IMG/VR virus record: IMGVR_UViG_3300033153_016011
Location: 1 to 25,457 of that record
DNA from: a virus
Length of the DNA: 25,457 nt
Direction: 5' to 3' (one strand)
In this document: positions 1 through 5,179 of the stretch, one piece after another
How positions within the stretch are numbered: position 1 is the stretch's first letter
How the letters are laid out: the number at the start of each line of letters is the position of its first letter
Translations under genes and position numbers: made by a program
The notes under the pieces: generated by a model
Told to the model about the DNA's origin: nothing
Seen by the model: only the letters and a program-made list of their open reading frames with translations
The model's database searches: none

Positions 1-144
1 ATGGACGGGGCTTTTTTTTTGTATTTATTATATCTAAACAGTTTGGGTGTGAACTGGCACCCTTTTGGTAAGAGAATGTCAATAACGGCAGATTTGGATA
101 AGATGGAACTGCCGATGTTAGATAAAACAACTTATTTAAAATAA
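1..144 (+). CDS. Possible 47-aa peptide, uncertain
   Basis: An open frame runs from the ATG at the first base to TAA at 142-144 and would encode 47 residues, with a hydrophobic start (MDGAFFLYLLYLNSLG) and a charged C-terminus. The first 20 bases contain CGGGGC followed by a run of nine T, which looks like the 3' half of a rho-independent terminator from a gene left of the window, so the coding start may be an accident. An internal ATG at 76 would give only 22 residues and has a weak ribosome site (GGTAAGAG). No family is recognised. It may equally be non-coding leader for the genes that follow. Confidence 0.3.
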   Translation: MDGAFFLYLLYLNSLGVNWHPFGKRMSITADLDKMELPMLDKTTYLK

Positions 145-190
145 ATTTAACTTTTTGTAGAGTTGAACCATAGATAAGTGTGTAATGATT

Positions 191-265
191 AGGCTACCAC
201 ATAAACTTGATAATAGACTGGAGCTCGCTGATAGACGTGGTAGCCTGGCGGGCTCCGGTTTTTTT
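191..265 (+). terminator. Interlocking double-stem leader ending in a terminator
   Basis: Two inverted repeats overlap here. AGGCTACCAC (191-200) is perfectly complementary to GTGGTAGCCT (237-246). GGAGCTCGC (220-228) pairs with GCGGGCTCC (248-256) over 9 bp with one G-U pair and is followed by GG and a run of seven T. The second stem is a classic rho-independent terminator. The 3' arm of the first stem lies in the terminator loop and the 5' arm of the terminator lies in the loop of the first stem, so the two either form a pseudoknot-like fold or compete. The gene at 281 starts 16 nt after the T-run, which suits an attenuator or RNA switch; that role is inferred. Confidence 0.7.
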
Positions 266-280
266 ATAGGGGGTATTACA

Positions 281-736
281 ATGGAACAGGAAAGAGATTA
301 TCCAAAGGCCTTGGATTCATCTAAGGTGGGAACCTACAGTGGTTCGTGCAAGTCTGGAGGCGGTTGCTTCTATGATGAGGTATTGGAGTACAGAGTATGG
401 TGCTACAGGAAAAGTGGAGGAGACGATTTCTACTATGCTTTCGATACATATGAGAAAGCTTTGTGGCAACAGGAGGCTTTGAAGAAAAGGGGCAAGGATG
501 TTGTGCCGGAAGATGTAATAGTGGCACTTGTGCTTCAAAAGAAATACATAGCATGGGATAAAAAGGGTGTTTATATTAGTGAGGAACCTAGAATAACTGA
601 GTGGCCTGATTTCTTTCTTGAAAAGGAAAGAAGACATCCTGATGAGAATGCTTTGAATAAAGCTCTGGAGGAACAAACGAGACTTTATAACAAAGAACAA
701 AAGAGACTTTATGTTAAAGATTTGCTAAAAGCATAA
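281..736 (+). CDS. Hypothetical protein, 151 aa
   Basis: The start chosen is the ATG at 281, because AGGGGG lies 7-8 nt upstream; an earlier in-frame ATG at 185 would have to translate through the terminator stem. The protein is soluble and charged. It contains a compact segment (YRVWCYRKSGGDDFYYAF, then DTYEKALWQQEAL) that resembles short uncharacterised proteins with a Tyr/Phe-rich beta hairpin followed by a helix. The C-terminal third is a highly charged Lys/Glu helix. No signal peptide or membrane segment is seen. It is the first complete gene after the structured leader and is followed by its own terminator at 776-801, so it may be a single-gene transcript. Function unknown; I do not recognise the family with confidence. 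Confidence 0.75.
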   Translation: MEQERDYPKALDSSKVGTYSGSCKSGGGCFYDEVLEYRVWCYRKSGGDDFYYAFDTYEKALWQQEALKKRGKDVVPEDVIVALVLQKKYIAWDKKGVYISEEPRITEWPDFFLEKERRHPDENALNKALEEQTRLYNKEQKRLYVKDLLKA

Positions 737-775
737 GAAAGTTATTTACAAAGAATGAGAAGTATGATAATATAA

Positions 776-801
776 GGGGGAGTTTCAAACTCTCCCTTTT
801 T
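776..801 (+). terminator. Rho-independent terminator
   Basis: GGGGGAGTT (776-784) pairs with AACTCTCCC (788-796) around a three-base loop, giving a 9-bp stem with one G-U pair, followed by five T. It lies 40 nt after the stop at 736 and 20 nt before the next gene, so it separates two small accessory genes on the same strand. Confidence 0.85.
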
Positions 802-820
802 ATGAAATGGGAGTATTACA

Positions 821-1372
821 ATGAAAAAGACAGAGGTTGCAAAGAGACTATTAAAAGGTGGAAAGTATGTGAAAACCCATGGGGAGGAATATTATACTCT
901 TGATGGTGTGAAAGATGGTGAATATAAAGGATGGTGGAATAATGGACAGCTGAGGAGACATGCTTTTTACAAGAATGGTAAGCTTGATGGTGAGTATAAA
1001 AGATATGGAGAGGATGGAACATTACTTGTCCATTCTTTTTACAAGAATGATATGAAAAAAGGTGAATATAAAGAATGGTATGAAAATGGACAGATGAAAG
1101 AACATTGTTTTTACGATGTTATTAGACCGTACGGCGAGTATAAATCATGGTATGAAAATGGACAGATGAAAGAGCACGCTTTTTACAAGAAAAATGGCAA
1201 ACTACATGGTGAGTATAAAGAATGGTATGAAAATGGACAGTTGGAGTCGCATGGTTTTTACAAGAAAGATAAACTTGATGGAGAATACAAAGAATGGGAC
1301 GCAGAAGGGAAGCTTGTGAAACATCGGATTTACAAGAATGATGATATGATAAAAGAGTTGTTAGCGAGTTAA
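821..1372 (+). CDS. MORN/YwqK-like repeat protein
   Basis: The 183-residue protein is mostly six tandem repeats of about 23-24 residues with the pattern GEYKxWYENGQxxxHxFYKxxKLD (starting near residues 33, 57, 80, 103, 127 and 150). This is the signature of the MORN-variant repeats found in YwqK-family antitoxin-like proteins and related phage or bacterial repeat proteins. Such repeats build an elongated beta sheet used for protein binding; the partner here is unknown. The second, third and fourth internal repeats are close at DNA level too, with GAATGGTATGAAAATGGACAG-like segments, which suggests recent internal duplication. The ribosome site is GGGAG 8 nt before the ATG. No cognate toxin gene is visible next to it, so calling it an antitoxin would be an overreach. 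Confidence 0.8.
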   Translation: MKKTEVAKRLLKGGKYVKTHGEEYYTLDGVKDGEYKGWWNNGQLRRHAFYKNGKLDGEYKRYGEDGTLLVHSFYKNDMKKGEYKEWYENGQMKEHCFYDVIRPYGEYKSWYENGQMKEHAFYKKNGKLHGEYKEWYENGQLESHGFYKKDKLDGEYKEWDAEGKLVKHRIYKNDDMIKELLAS

Positions 1373-1386
1373 GAAGGGGAATTACA

Positions 1387-1734
1387 ATGACACTGAAGGA
1401 CCTAATAGATGTGGTTGACAGTGAGGAAAATAATGAGGAAGAGGAAAAAGTAATGTGCTCTCAATGCGGGGTGAATGAGGCCAACGGCGGAGGTATGTGG
1501 CCGGACCTTTGTAATGAGTGTTATGATAAAAAACAGGAGGAATATGTCCGCGAGCAAAGAAAGAAATGGTGGAAGGAAACCATATTAGGATTGATAATAG
1601 CCTTTGTAATAATGTTTTTGATTTATAGTTTTACTAAAAAAGATAACTATGTCGGATACACTGAGAAAGATATGATATATGGTTATCCAGAAGAAACCGT
1701 AAGTGGCGGTGGAGGCTCTTTGCATGACTTCTAA
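1387..1734 (+). CDS. Zinc-ribbon protein with one membrane segment
   Basis: The ATG at 1387 has GGGG 7 nt upstream, within the GGGAATTACA leader type shared with the two preceding genes. The 115-residue protein has an acidic N-terminus (about residues 1-22), then two CxxC pairs (CSQC near residue 24 and CNEC near residue 42) that should bind one zinc ion. A basic stretch follows, then a single hydrophobic segment (ILGLIIAFVIMFLIYSF, about residues 67-83), and a short tail with GGGG. The order suggests a membrane-anchored zinc ribbon facing the cytoplasm. The function is unknown. It overlaps the next zinc-ribbon gene by 11 nt, so the two are probably translated together. Confidence 0.75.
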   Translation: MTLKDLIDVVDSEENNEEEEKVMCSQCGVNEANGGGMWPDLCNECYDKKQEEYVREQRKKWWKETILGLIIAFVIMFLIYSFTKKDNYVGYTEKDMIYGYPEETVSGGGGSLHDF

Positions 1735-1882
1735 GATGACAGTTAAATGTGCCTGGTGTAGTAAGATTATTGGAGAAAAAGCAGGTAAAAAAATATCTCA
1801 CCATATCTGTGATAAATGTATGAAGGTATTAGTAAAGGAATATAAAACGGACGTTGCTAAAAAACTATTGTGTAAAGGTTAA
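1724..1882 (+). CDS. Small zinc-ribbon protein, 52 aa
   Basis: The ATG at 1724 is preceded by GGAGG with a 9-nt gap and lies inside the end of the previous gene. The 52-residue product has CAWC (residues 9-12) and CDKC (residues 29-32), with a HH dipeptide just before the second pair, followed by a basic helix. This is a treble-clef or zinc-ribbon knuckle of the kind common among tiny phage proteins, often thought to bind nucleic acid or a host protein; no specific role can be assigned. Its last four bases overlap the end of the convergent minus-strand gene at 1879-2085. Confidence 0.75.
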   Translation: MTSKMTVKCAWCSKIIGEKAGKKISHHICDKCMKVLVKEYKTDVAKKLLCKG

Positions 1883-2085
1883 GTTGCCGACCCCCGCGAC
1901 TTCCTTAAACTGTCTATAACATCTTCAATATAGTCCGTTTCATAAAGTCTAATAAAGTAATCATACTCTTTATCAACTATGTTGGTAATAACTTTTGTAA
2001 TAGGGGTGTGTAAAATGACTGACATTATTTTGAGTTTTTGTGATGTTTCTAAAGGAATGTTAAGCCCTTCTTGAAAGGGATACAT
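1879..2085 (-). CDS. Ribbon-helix-helix-like regulator, 68 aa
   Basis: The start at 2085 is favoured over the in-frame ATG at 2097, because GGAGG sits 5 nt before 2085 and would itself be coding if 2097 were used. The 68-residue protein has a short N-terminal strand (LNIPLE), a helix (TSQKLKIMSVIL), a turn with Pro, and a second helix (ITKVITNIVDKEYDYF). This order and size fit the ribbon-helix-helix (Arc/CopG-like) fold, whose dimers bind DNA through the strand. The match is by pattern only. It is the last gene of the leftward accessory cluster and converges on the zinc-ribbon gene, so it is a candidate regulator of the 2647-2856 control region. Confidence 0.65.
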   Translation of the reverse strand: MYPFQEGLNIPLETSQKLKIMSVILHTPITKVITNIVDKEYDYFIRLYETDYIEDVIDSLRKSRGSAT

Positions 2086-2104
2086 AATACCCTCCATTAA
2101 ATAA

Positions 2105-2133
2105 CCCCGGCTTATTAGGTCGGGGCTTTTTTT
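2105..2133 (+). terminator. Rho-independent terminator for rightward transcripts
   Basis: CCCCGGCTT (2105-2113) folds back on AGGTCGGGG (2117-2125), including G-U pairs, and is followed by C and seven T. On the plus strand it would stop transcripts of the 281-1882 genes, but only after they have run through the whole convergent gene at 1879-2085. Read on the minus strand the same hairpin is followed only by a mixed A/T stretch and would terminate poorly. Confidence 0.75.
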
Positions 2134-2135
2134 GT

Positions 2136-2300
2136 TTAGTCCTCTCCATTCTGTTCATTAAATGCAATGAAGTCTATTACATCATCTACATCGTCAAGGA
2201 TTTCATCCTCACGTTCACTCCCTTCTGGGTGTTCTTCTAACCACTTAAGAATGGAGAGTTCATCTGGAAACTGGTTTTTGTAATGACTGTAAGGTTCCAT
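2136..2300 (-). CDS. Small acidic protein, 54 aa
   Basis: An open frame on the minus strand runs from ATG at 2300 to TAA at 2136-2138 and gives 54 residues. It is preceded by AGGGGGACACAACA, nearly the same ribosome site and spacer as the upstream gene starting at 2646. The product is very acidic, especially residues 22-54 (EEHPEGSEREDEILDDVDD), and has no membrane segment. It overlaps the 3' end of the 128-aa gene by 41 nt, which suggests translational coupling. Acidic proteins of this size in phages are sometimes DNA mimics or inhibitors, but nothing here proves that. Confidence 0.65.
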   Translation of the reverse strand: MEPYSHYKNQFPDELSILKWLEEHPEGSEREDEILDDVDDVIDFIAFNEQNGED

Positions 2301-2646
2301 TGTTGTGTCCCCCTGGTGTGATAGAAGTTAGAATGTAAAGACCTGTGTTGATATAACTGTTAAGGACTGACATTTTACTCTTGCCGAAGTAAAGTTTAGT
2401 TTCGTGATGTGTTAGACCGAGAAAGAAGCGAATACGTCGGACAACAGTAAGTAAGGTTTCGTAATGTGGTATCAAAGTGCTGCGGCGTGATTTATAGAGA
2501 AGATCATAGATGGTAGTAGCAAGTTCAAACATAAGAGAAGCTTTAGACTTGTTGTATAACCGCAACACTTCATCATCACTCAACCTGTTGATGTGCTTGA
2601 GACTTTCAAGATGCAGTAGCAGGTTGTGTCTATCTTGATACTTCAT
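2260..2646 (-). CDS. Hypothetical protein, possible helix-turn-helix, 128 aa
   Basis: Starts at 2646 with AGGGGG separated by 5-6 nt from the ATG. The protein is basic and helical. A segment near residues 73-98 (RFFLGLTHHETKLYFGKSKM) could be a helix-turn-helix, because LxLTxxExxxxxGKSKMSV is reminiscent of one, but this is weak. The last 17 residues are low in structure and overlap the 54-aa gene. It is the first gene after the promoter-like element at 2685-2742, so it heads the leftward accessory operon. Function unknown. Confidence 0.65.
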   Translation of the reverse strand: MKYQDRHNLLLHLESLKHINRLSDDEVLRLYNKSKASLMFELATTIYDLLYKSRRSTLIPHYETLLTVVRRIRFFLGLTHHETKLYFGKSKMSVLNSYINTGLYILTSITPGGHNNGTLQSLQKPVSR

Positions 2647-2684
2647 GGTGTCCCCCTTTCTTATAAATTTACATATATATAAAT

Positions 2685-2742
2685 ATATCGCATAATATAA
2701 TAAAGTAAAGAAAATACATAAAATGCGACTGGCATGAAAGAT
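2685..2742 (-). promoter_or_regulatory. Repeated promoter-like element, copy 1 (leftward)
   Basis: Read leftward, this 58-nt stretch matches the plus-strand stretch at 18864-18921 at 51 of 58 positions, with no gaps. The last 20 nt of the element, including ATTATATTATGCGATAT, are identical. A plausible sigma-70-type reading is TTTACT, 16 nt, TATATT, ending just downstream of the element, with the ATG at 2646 about 30 nt further on. The -35 is weak, so an activator or a phage-specific factor may be needed. Confidence 0.65.
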
Positions 2743-2798
2743 GAAGTTTTTTTTAAGCTTTTGTGTTTTATCACCAAGATAAATGTATGGAACTAGTC

Positions 2799-2812
2799 TT
2801 TCTGGACAGAAA
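2799..2812. promoter_or_regulatory. Small dyad, possible operator
   Basis: TTTCTG and CAGAAA form a perfect inverted repeat around a two-base centre. It lies 45 nt before the first late gene in the divergent control region. Short dyads of this size occur by chance in AT-rich DNA, so only its location makes it worth listing. The ribbon-helix-helix-like protein at 1879-2085 is a possible ligand. Confidence 0.25.
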
Positions 2813-2856
2813 TGAAATAGAGGTTATGAGATTTATTTATTTAATGAGGAGGGTTA

Positions 2857-3042
2857 ATGAACAGATTGAAGATAAAGAGAAAGATAAAACAGGATATGAA
2901 GAAGATAGAAGAGATAATGAACAGGATGGCTGACGACCTGAAAGAATGGAAGAAAGAGGCTGTTGAATTTAACCCCGTCTTTCATATTAACAATCTTAAG
3001 TATAGGAGCCAGGATGGAACCATATATCATTACGATAAATAG
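2857..3042 (+). CDS. Small basic helical protein, 61 aa
   Basis: Very strong ribosome site (GAGGAGGG, 4-5 nt before the ATG). The 61-residue product is strongly basic at its start (RLKIKRKIKQDMKK), then forms a predicted amphipathic helix, and ends in a less charged tail. It has no membrane segment or cysteine motif. It is the first gene of the long rightward run and overlaps the next gene by 29 nt. A nucleic-acid-binding role would suit its charge but is not demonstrated; I do not recognise the family. Confidence 0.7.
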   Translation: MNRLKIKRKIKQDMKKIEEIMNRMADDLKEWKKEAVEFNPVFHINNLKYRSQDGTIYHYDK

Positions 3043-3208
3043 AAAGATAAAAGTTAAAGTCATTGGCCATTATTGGCCGCAGGATGTGCCTGGTTATTTA
3101 GCATTAATAAAGCCAGATGAGAGTATAAGACTGTTGAGAATGGATTTCATTAATACTTTGGACATTCCAAAGTTACAGAAGGTTGAAGATGTTACCAAAG
3201 GGAGTTGA
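3014..3208 (+). CDS. Hypothetical protein, 64 aa
   Basis: The ATG at 3014 is preferred to an upstream in-frame ATG at 2963, because AGGAG lies 5-6 nt before it and the overlap with the previous gene is then short. The protein is mainly beta by appearance (YIITINRKIKVKVIGHYW, then a PGYLALI segment) and could be a small barrel, but no family is recognised. It overlaps the next gene by 20 nt, so it belongs to the same translationally coupled string. Confidence 0.6.
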   Translation: MEPYIITINRKIKVKVIGHYWPQDVPGYLALIKPDESIRLLRMDFINTLDIPKLQKVEDVTKGS

Positions 3209-3668
3209 ACAGTATTACACAGAAAATATGGATGAACTGGCTGATTGGTATTACAGGATGTGTCAGTATCCTTTTGGCTTGCCTGATGACTTGAGAAGCT
3301 TTGATCGATTTTATGAGTTAATGACACACCAGACAACAAGGATAGCAAAAGCACCTTACGGAATTTACTTTATTACCAACCTCTTTGTTGAACCGGGTGT
3401 TGTTACAGGACATTGTTTTTTTTGGGATAAACATATATTAGGAAGGTCAAAGGATTTAAGAGGTGTTACTGAACACGCCTGTGAGCAGTATAAACTAATC
3501 CGTGTAGAAACCTTTATTCCTGTTGAAAACAAGACAGCTCATATCTTGCTTGAAAAAGCTGGTTACAAGTGTGAAGGAACTATGAGAAAAAGAATATTAT
3601 ACAATGGTAAGTTACGCGACATTGCTATATGGGCTTTTTATTATGAAAATATTATTGGAAACCATTAA
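3189..3668 (+). CDS. GNAT-family N-acetyltransferase
   Basis: ATG at 3189 with GAAGG 6 nt upstream; a TTG two codons earlier is a less likely start. The C-terminal half carries the GNAT signature: a strand (RVETFIPVEN), then KTAHILLEKAGYKCEGTMRK, where the N-K-x-A-x-x-L-x-E-K-x-G-Y pattern is the conserved segment at the end of the acetyl-CoA fold, followed by a strand with IAIWAFY. The usual acetyl-CoA loop (R/Q-x-x-G-x-G/A) is replaced or degenerate around residues 91-98 (GRSKDLRG). The substrate is unknown. Stand-alone GNAT genes near phage terminase modules are known and may modify host or virion proteins; that use is inference. Confidence 0.8.
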   Translation: MLPKGVEQYYTENMDELADWYYRMCQYPFGLPDDLRSFDRFYELMTHQTTRIAKAPYGIYFITNLFVEPGVVTGHCFFWDKHILGRSKDLRGVTEHACEQYKLIRVETFIPVENKTAHILLEKAGYKCEGTMRKRILYNGKLRDIAIWAFYYENIIGNH

Positions 3669-3975
3669 AACTATTATAACAGATCTAAATATATCAAAGC
3701 AGATAGATGAAGAACTAAGAAGGCAAAAACCGCCTGTTAGAGGTTATGATATTTATAGCCTTGAAGAGATGATATTGAAGTTATTTGAACTTATAGCAAG
3801 TGAAGTTATTTATAACATTGATTTATGGAGACAGGAAATACAATACGGAACCACCAATCTACCTAATCTTAAAAAATTAGTACAAGATAACTTAACAAAG
3901 CAGAATATAAGGGTAAGGTATGGCAGGCACAGGGGTGTAATAATAAATCAAAAAGAAAAAAAGGAGGGCAAATGA
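3643..3975 (+). CDS. Hypothetical helical protein, 110 aa
   Basis: The ATG at 3643 lies inside the end of the GNAT gene. A longer start at 3604 would overlap that gene by 65 nt and gives no better ribosome site. The protein is predicted all-helical (ISKQIDEELRRQKPP, SLEEMILKLFELIASEVI) with a basic tail (VRYGRHRGVIINQKEKKEGK) that could contact nucleic acid. No family is recognised. It ends in an ATGA overlap with a 25-residue membrane peptide. Confidence 0.65.
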   Translation: MKILLETIKTIITDLNISKQIDEELRRQKPPVRGYDIYSLEEMILKLFELIASEVIYNIDLWRQEIQYGTTNLPNLKKLVQDNLTKQNIRVRYGRHRGVIINQKEKKEGK

Positions 3976-4049
3976 TAAGCCCGGGAATGGTAATATTAAT
4001 AGCAACAGGCTTTTTTATTATGGGATATCTTTGGAAAAAACTAATATAA
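3972..4049 (+). CDS. Tiny membrane peptide, 25 aa
   Basis: The start overlaps the preceding stop as ATGA and has an excellent ribosome site (AAGGAGG, 5 nt before the ATG). The 25-residue product is one hydrophobic helix (MVILIATGFFIMGYLW) followed by KKLI, a positive-inside anchor. The combination of a strong ribosome site, coupling and a clean membrane segment makes chance unlikely despite the length. With the next two genes it forms a row of three very small membrane proteins upstream of the terminase; a holin-like or lysis-tuning role is possible but unproven. Confidence 0.6.
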   Translation: MISPGMVILIATGFFIMGYLWKKLI

Positions 4050-4059
4050 GGAGATAAAA

Positions 4060-4236
4060 ATGTTGGTAAAGATTTTAATGACGGTTAGTTCATTGATGGG
4101 CATAGGTCTTATATGGTTCAGTATCAAGAATACATTATTAAAGAAAATATACAACGCCATAAAAGACATTCTTGCTGATGGAAAGATTACAAAAGATGAA
4201 GTAGTAGATAAGATCAAAGAACTCTTGGGAGTGTGA
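4060..4236 (+). CDS. Small N-anchored protein, 58 aa
   Basis: AAGGAG lies 5-6 nt before the ATG. Residues 4-24 are hydrophobic (LMTVSSLMGIGLIWF) and form one membrane helix. The rest is a soluble helical pair with DGKITKDEVVDKI, which resembles half of an EF-hand-like helix-loop-helix often seen in small phage membrane proteins. Too little of the calcium loop (D-x-D-x-D-G) is present to claim metal binding. It sits between two other small membrane proteins. Its role is unknown. Confidence 0.65.
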   Translation: MLVKILMTVSSLMGIGLIWFSIKNTLLKKIYNAIKDILADGKITKDEVVDKIKELLGV

Positions 4237-4237
4237 T

Positions 4238-4441
4238 ATGTATATTCTTGTTGCTTTGGGTTTCACTGCGCTTGGATTAATAGCTGCTTTTTTGGGTTTT
4301 CATTATGCCAACCAGATGAACAAAAATAAGCATGATGAAAAGATGGAAGAGTTGTTGAGGATGATGGAAAAGGTCAAGCCCCAAACTTTAGAAATATTAG
4401 ATGTTTATAATAAACACTTGGACGAACAGGCTGAACTTTGA
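4238..4441 (+). CDS. Small membrane protein with cytoplasmic helix, 67 aa
   Basis: Starts one base after the previous stop, with GGGAG 6 nt upstream. Residues 2-24 are a hydrophobic helix (YILVALGFTALGLIAAFLGFH), followed by a charged coil (KHDEKMEELLRMMEKV). The single-span, N-terminal anchor with a coiled tail fits a holin-associated or membrane-scaffold protein. No lysin is visible in this window, so a lysis function cannot be supported from context. Confidence 0.7.
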   Translation: MYILVALGFTALGLIAAFLGFHYANQMNKNKHDEKMEELLRMMEKVKPQTLEILDVYNKHLDEQAEL

Positions 4442-4626
4442 AAAGACAAATAGTCCTCAACTATGAAGGAATAAAGGGCAGTGTGAACTTTAATAAGAAA
4501 GACAAGCGCTGGTATGGTCATCTGTTGAATGTGGATGGCAAACATTTCTATGATGGAGAAACTCTGAAAGAAATACGCGAAGCATTTTTCAAGTCTGTAC
4601 AAGGATATAAAAATGGGTCAAGTTGA
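4438..4626 (+). CDS. HicB-like single-domain protein, 62 aa
   Basis: Probable TTG start overlapping the upstream stop (TTGA); there is no better ATG in frame. The sequence follows the HicB antitoxin N-domain pattern: Y-x-G-x-x-G-S-V-x-F near residues 9-18, W-Y-G-H-L-L near 25-30, a FYDGET turn, then a helix (LKEIREAFFKSVQGY). HicB normally pairs with the HicA mRNA-cleaving toxin and carries a C-terminal DNA-binding domain; both are absent here. It is more likely a stand-alone fold adopted by the phage. It overlaps the putative small terminase by 14 nt. A second copy of the same fold lies at 24959-25156. Confidence 0.6.
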   Translation: MKRQIVLNYEGIKGSVNFNKKDKRWYGHLLNVDGKHFYDGETLKEIREAFFKSVQGYKNGSS

Positions 4627-5179
4627 AATATGGACAAATAAGTCATTACGACTTCAAGAAGAAGACCCGGCTTTTAAGGTCAAGTTACTGAAGTTATTGG
4701 GAAAATACTATGAGAATCGCACGGATCTCAAAATAAAGGCCATCCCACAGGATGTGATTGATTTATTTTGTAAAGAGTTTCCTGAAGAAAAAATAGTAAA
4801 GGACTACCTGGAAGAAAAAAGGGGAAGCAGAGCCTTGCTCACTACAGCTATTAGAAATATGGTTAAGGCTCTACCAATACCTGATCTTTTGGATGCTGCA
4901 GGTATGACAGATACATTTTTATTTAATAAGCTGAAGGAAAACATAGAAGGTGACAACAGGAAGGTATCCAATGACGCGCTCACTCTTGCTTTCAAACTGA
5001 AGAGATACCTTGTAGATGGTAGAAGCAACGCAAACGCAATCCCCCGCAACACACAAATAAATATGAAAGAACCTACCTTTTATATCAGCGGTGCTAAGAA
5101 CAAAAAGGAAGCTATGAAAGATTTGCTTGAAAGTTATGACAAGTTGAAAGAACTGTCAGAGCATATTGATGAAGAATAA
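4613..5179 (+). CDS. Putative small terminase subunit
   Basis: The 188-residue protein immediately precedes, and overlaps by 11 nt, the large terminase gene, the standard place for the DNA-recognition subunit. It is mostly helical, with a central part (residues about 78-135) that contains AAGMTDTFLFNKLKENIE and ALTLAFKLKRYL, compatible with the helical core of small terminases. No convincing helix-turn-helix is visible at the N-terminus. The ribosome site is AAGGA about 6-8 nt before the ATG. Assignment rests mainly on context; small terminases diverge fast. Confidence 0.65.
   Translation: MGQVEIWTNKSLRLQEEDPAFKVKLLKLLGKYYENRTDLKIKAIPQDVIDLFCKEFPEEKIVKDYLEEKRGSRALLTTAIRNMVKALPIPDLLDAAGMTDTFLFNKLKENIEGDNRKVSNDALTLAFKLKRYLVDGRSNANAIPRNTQINMKEPTFYISGAKNKKEAMKDLLESYDKLKELSEHIDEE

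Larger units (their letters stand above)
2647..2856. promoter_or_regulatory. Divergent intergenic control region
   Basis: The 210-nt AT-rich gap separates the leftward accessory cluster from the rightward late operon and should hold promoters for both. Besides the leftward element (2685-2742) it contains a run of eight T (about 2746-2753) next to AAGCTTTT. A short dyad (2799-2812) lies close to the late operon start. No confident rightward promoter could be read by eye. Confidence 0.5.

Noticed and set aside
191-256. tRNA, hammerhead or HDV-like ribozyme
   Set aside because: No T-arm GTTCGA-type motif and no conserved ribozyme core (CUGAUGA plus GAAA, or HDV P1/P2 pattern).
185-280. Upstream ATG extension of the 151-aa gene
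   Set aside because: It would translate through the terminator stem, and there is a better ribosome site directly before 281.
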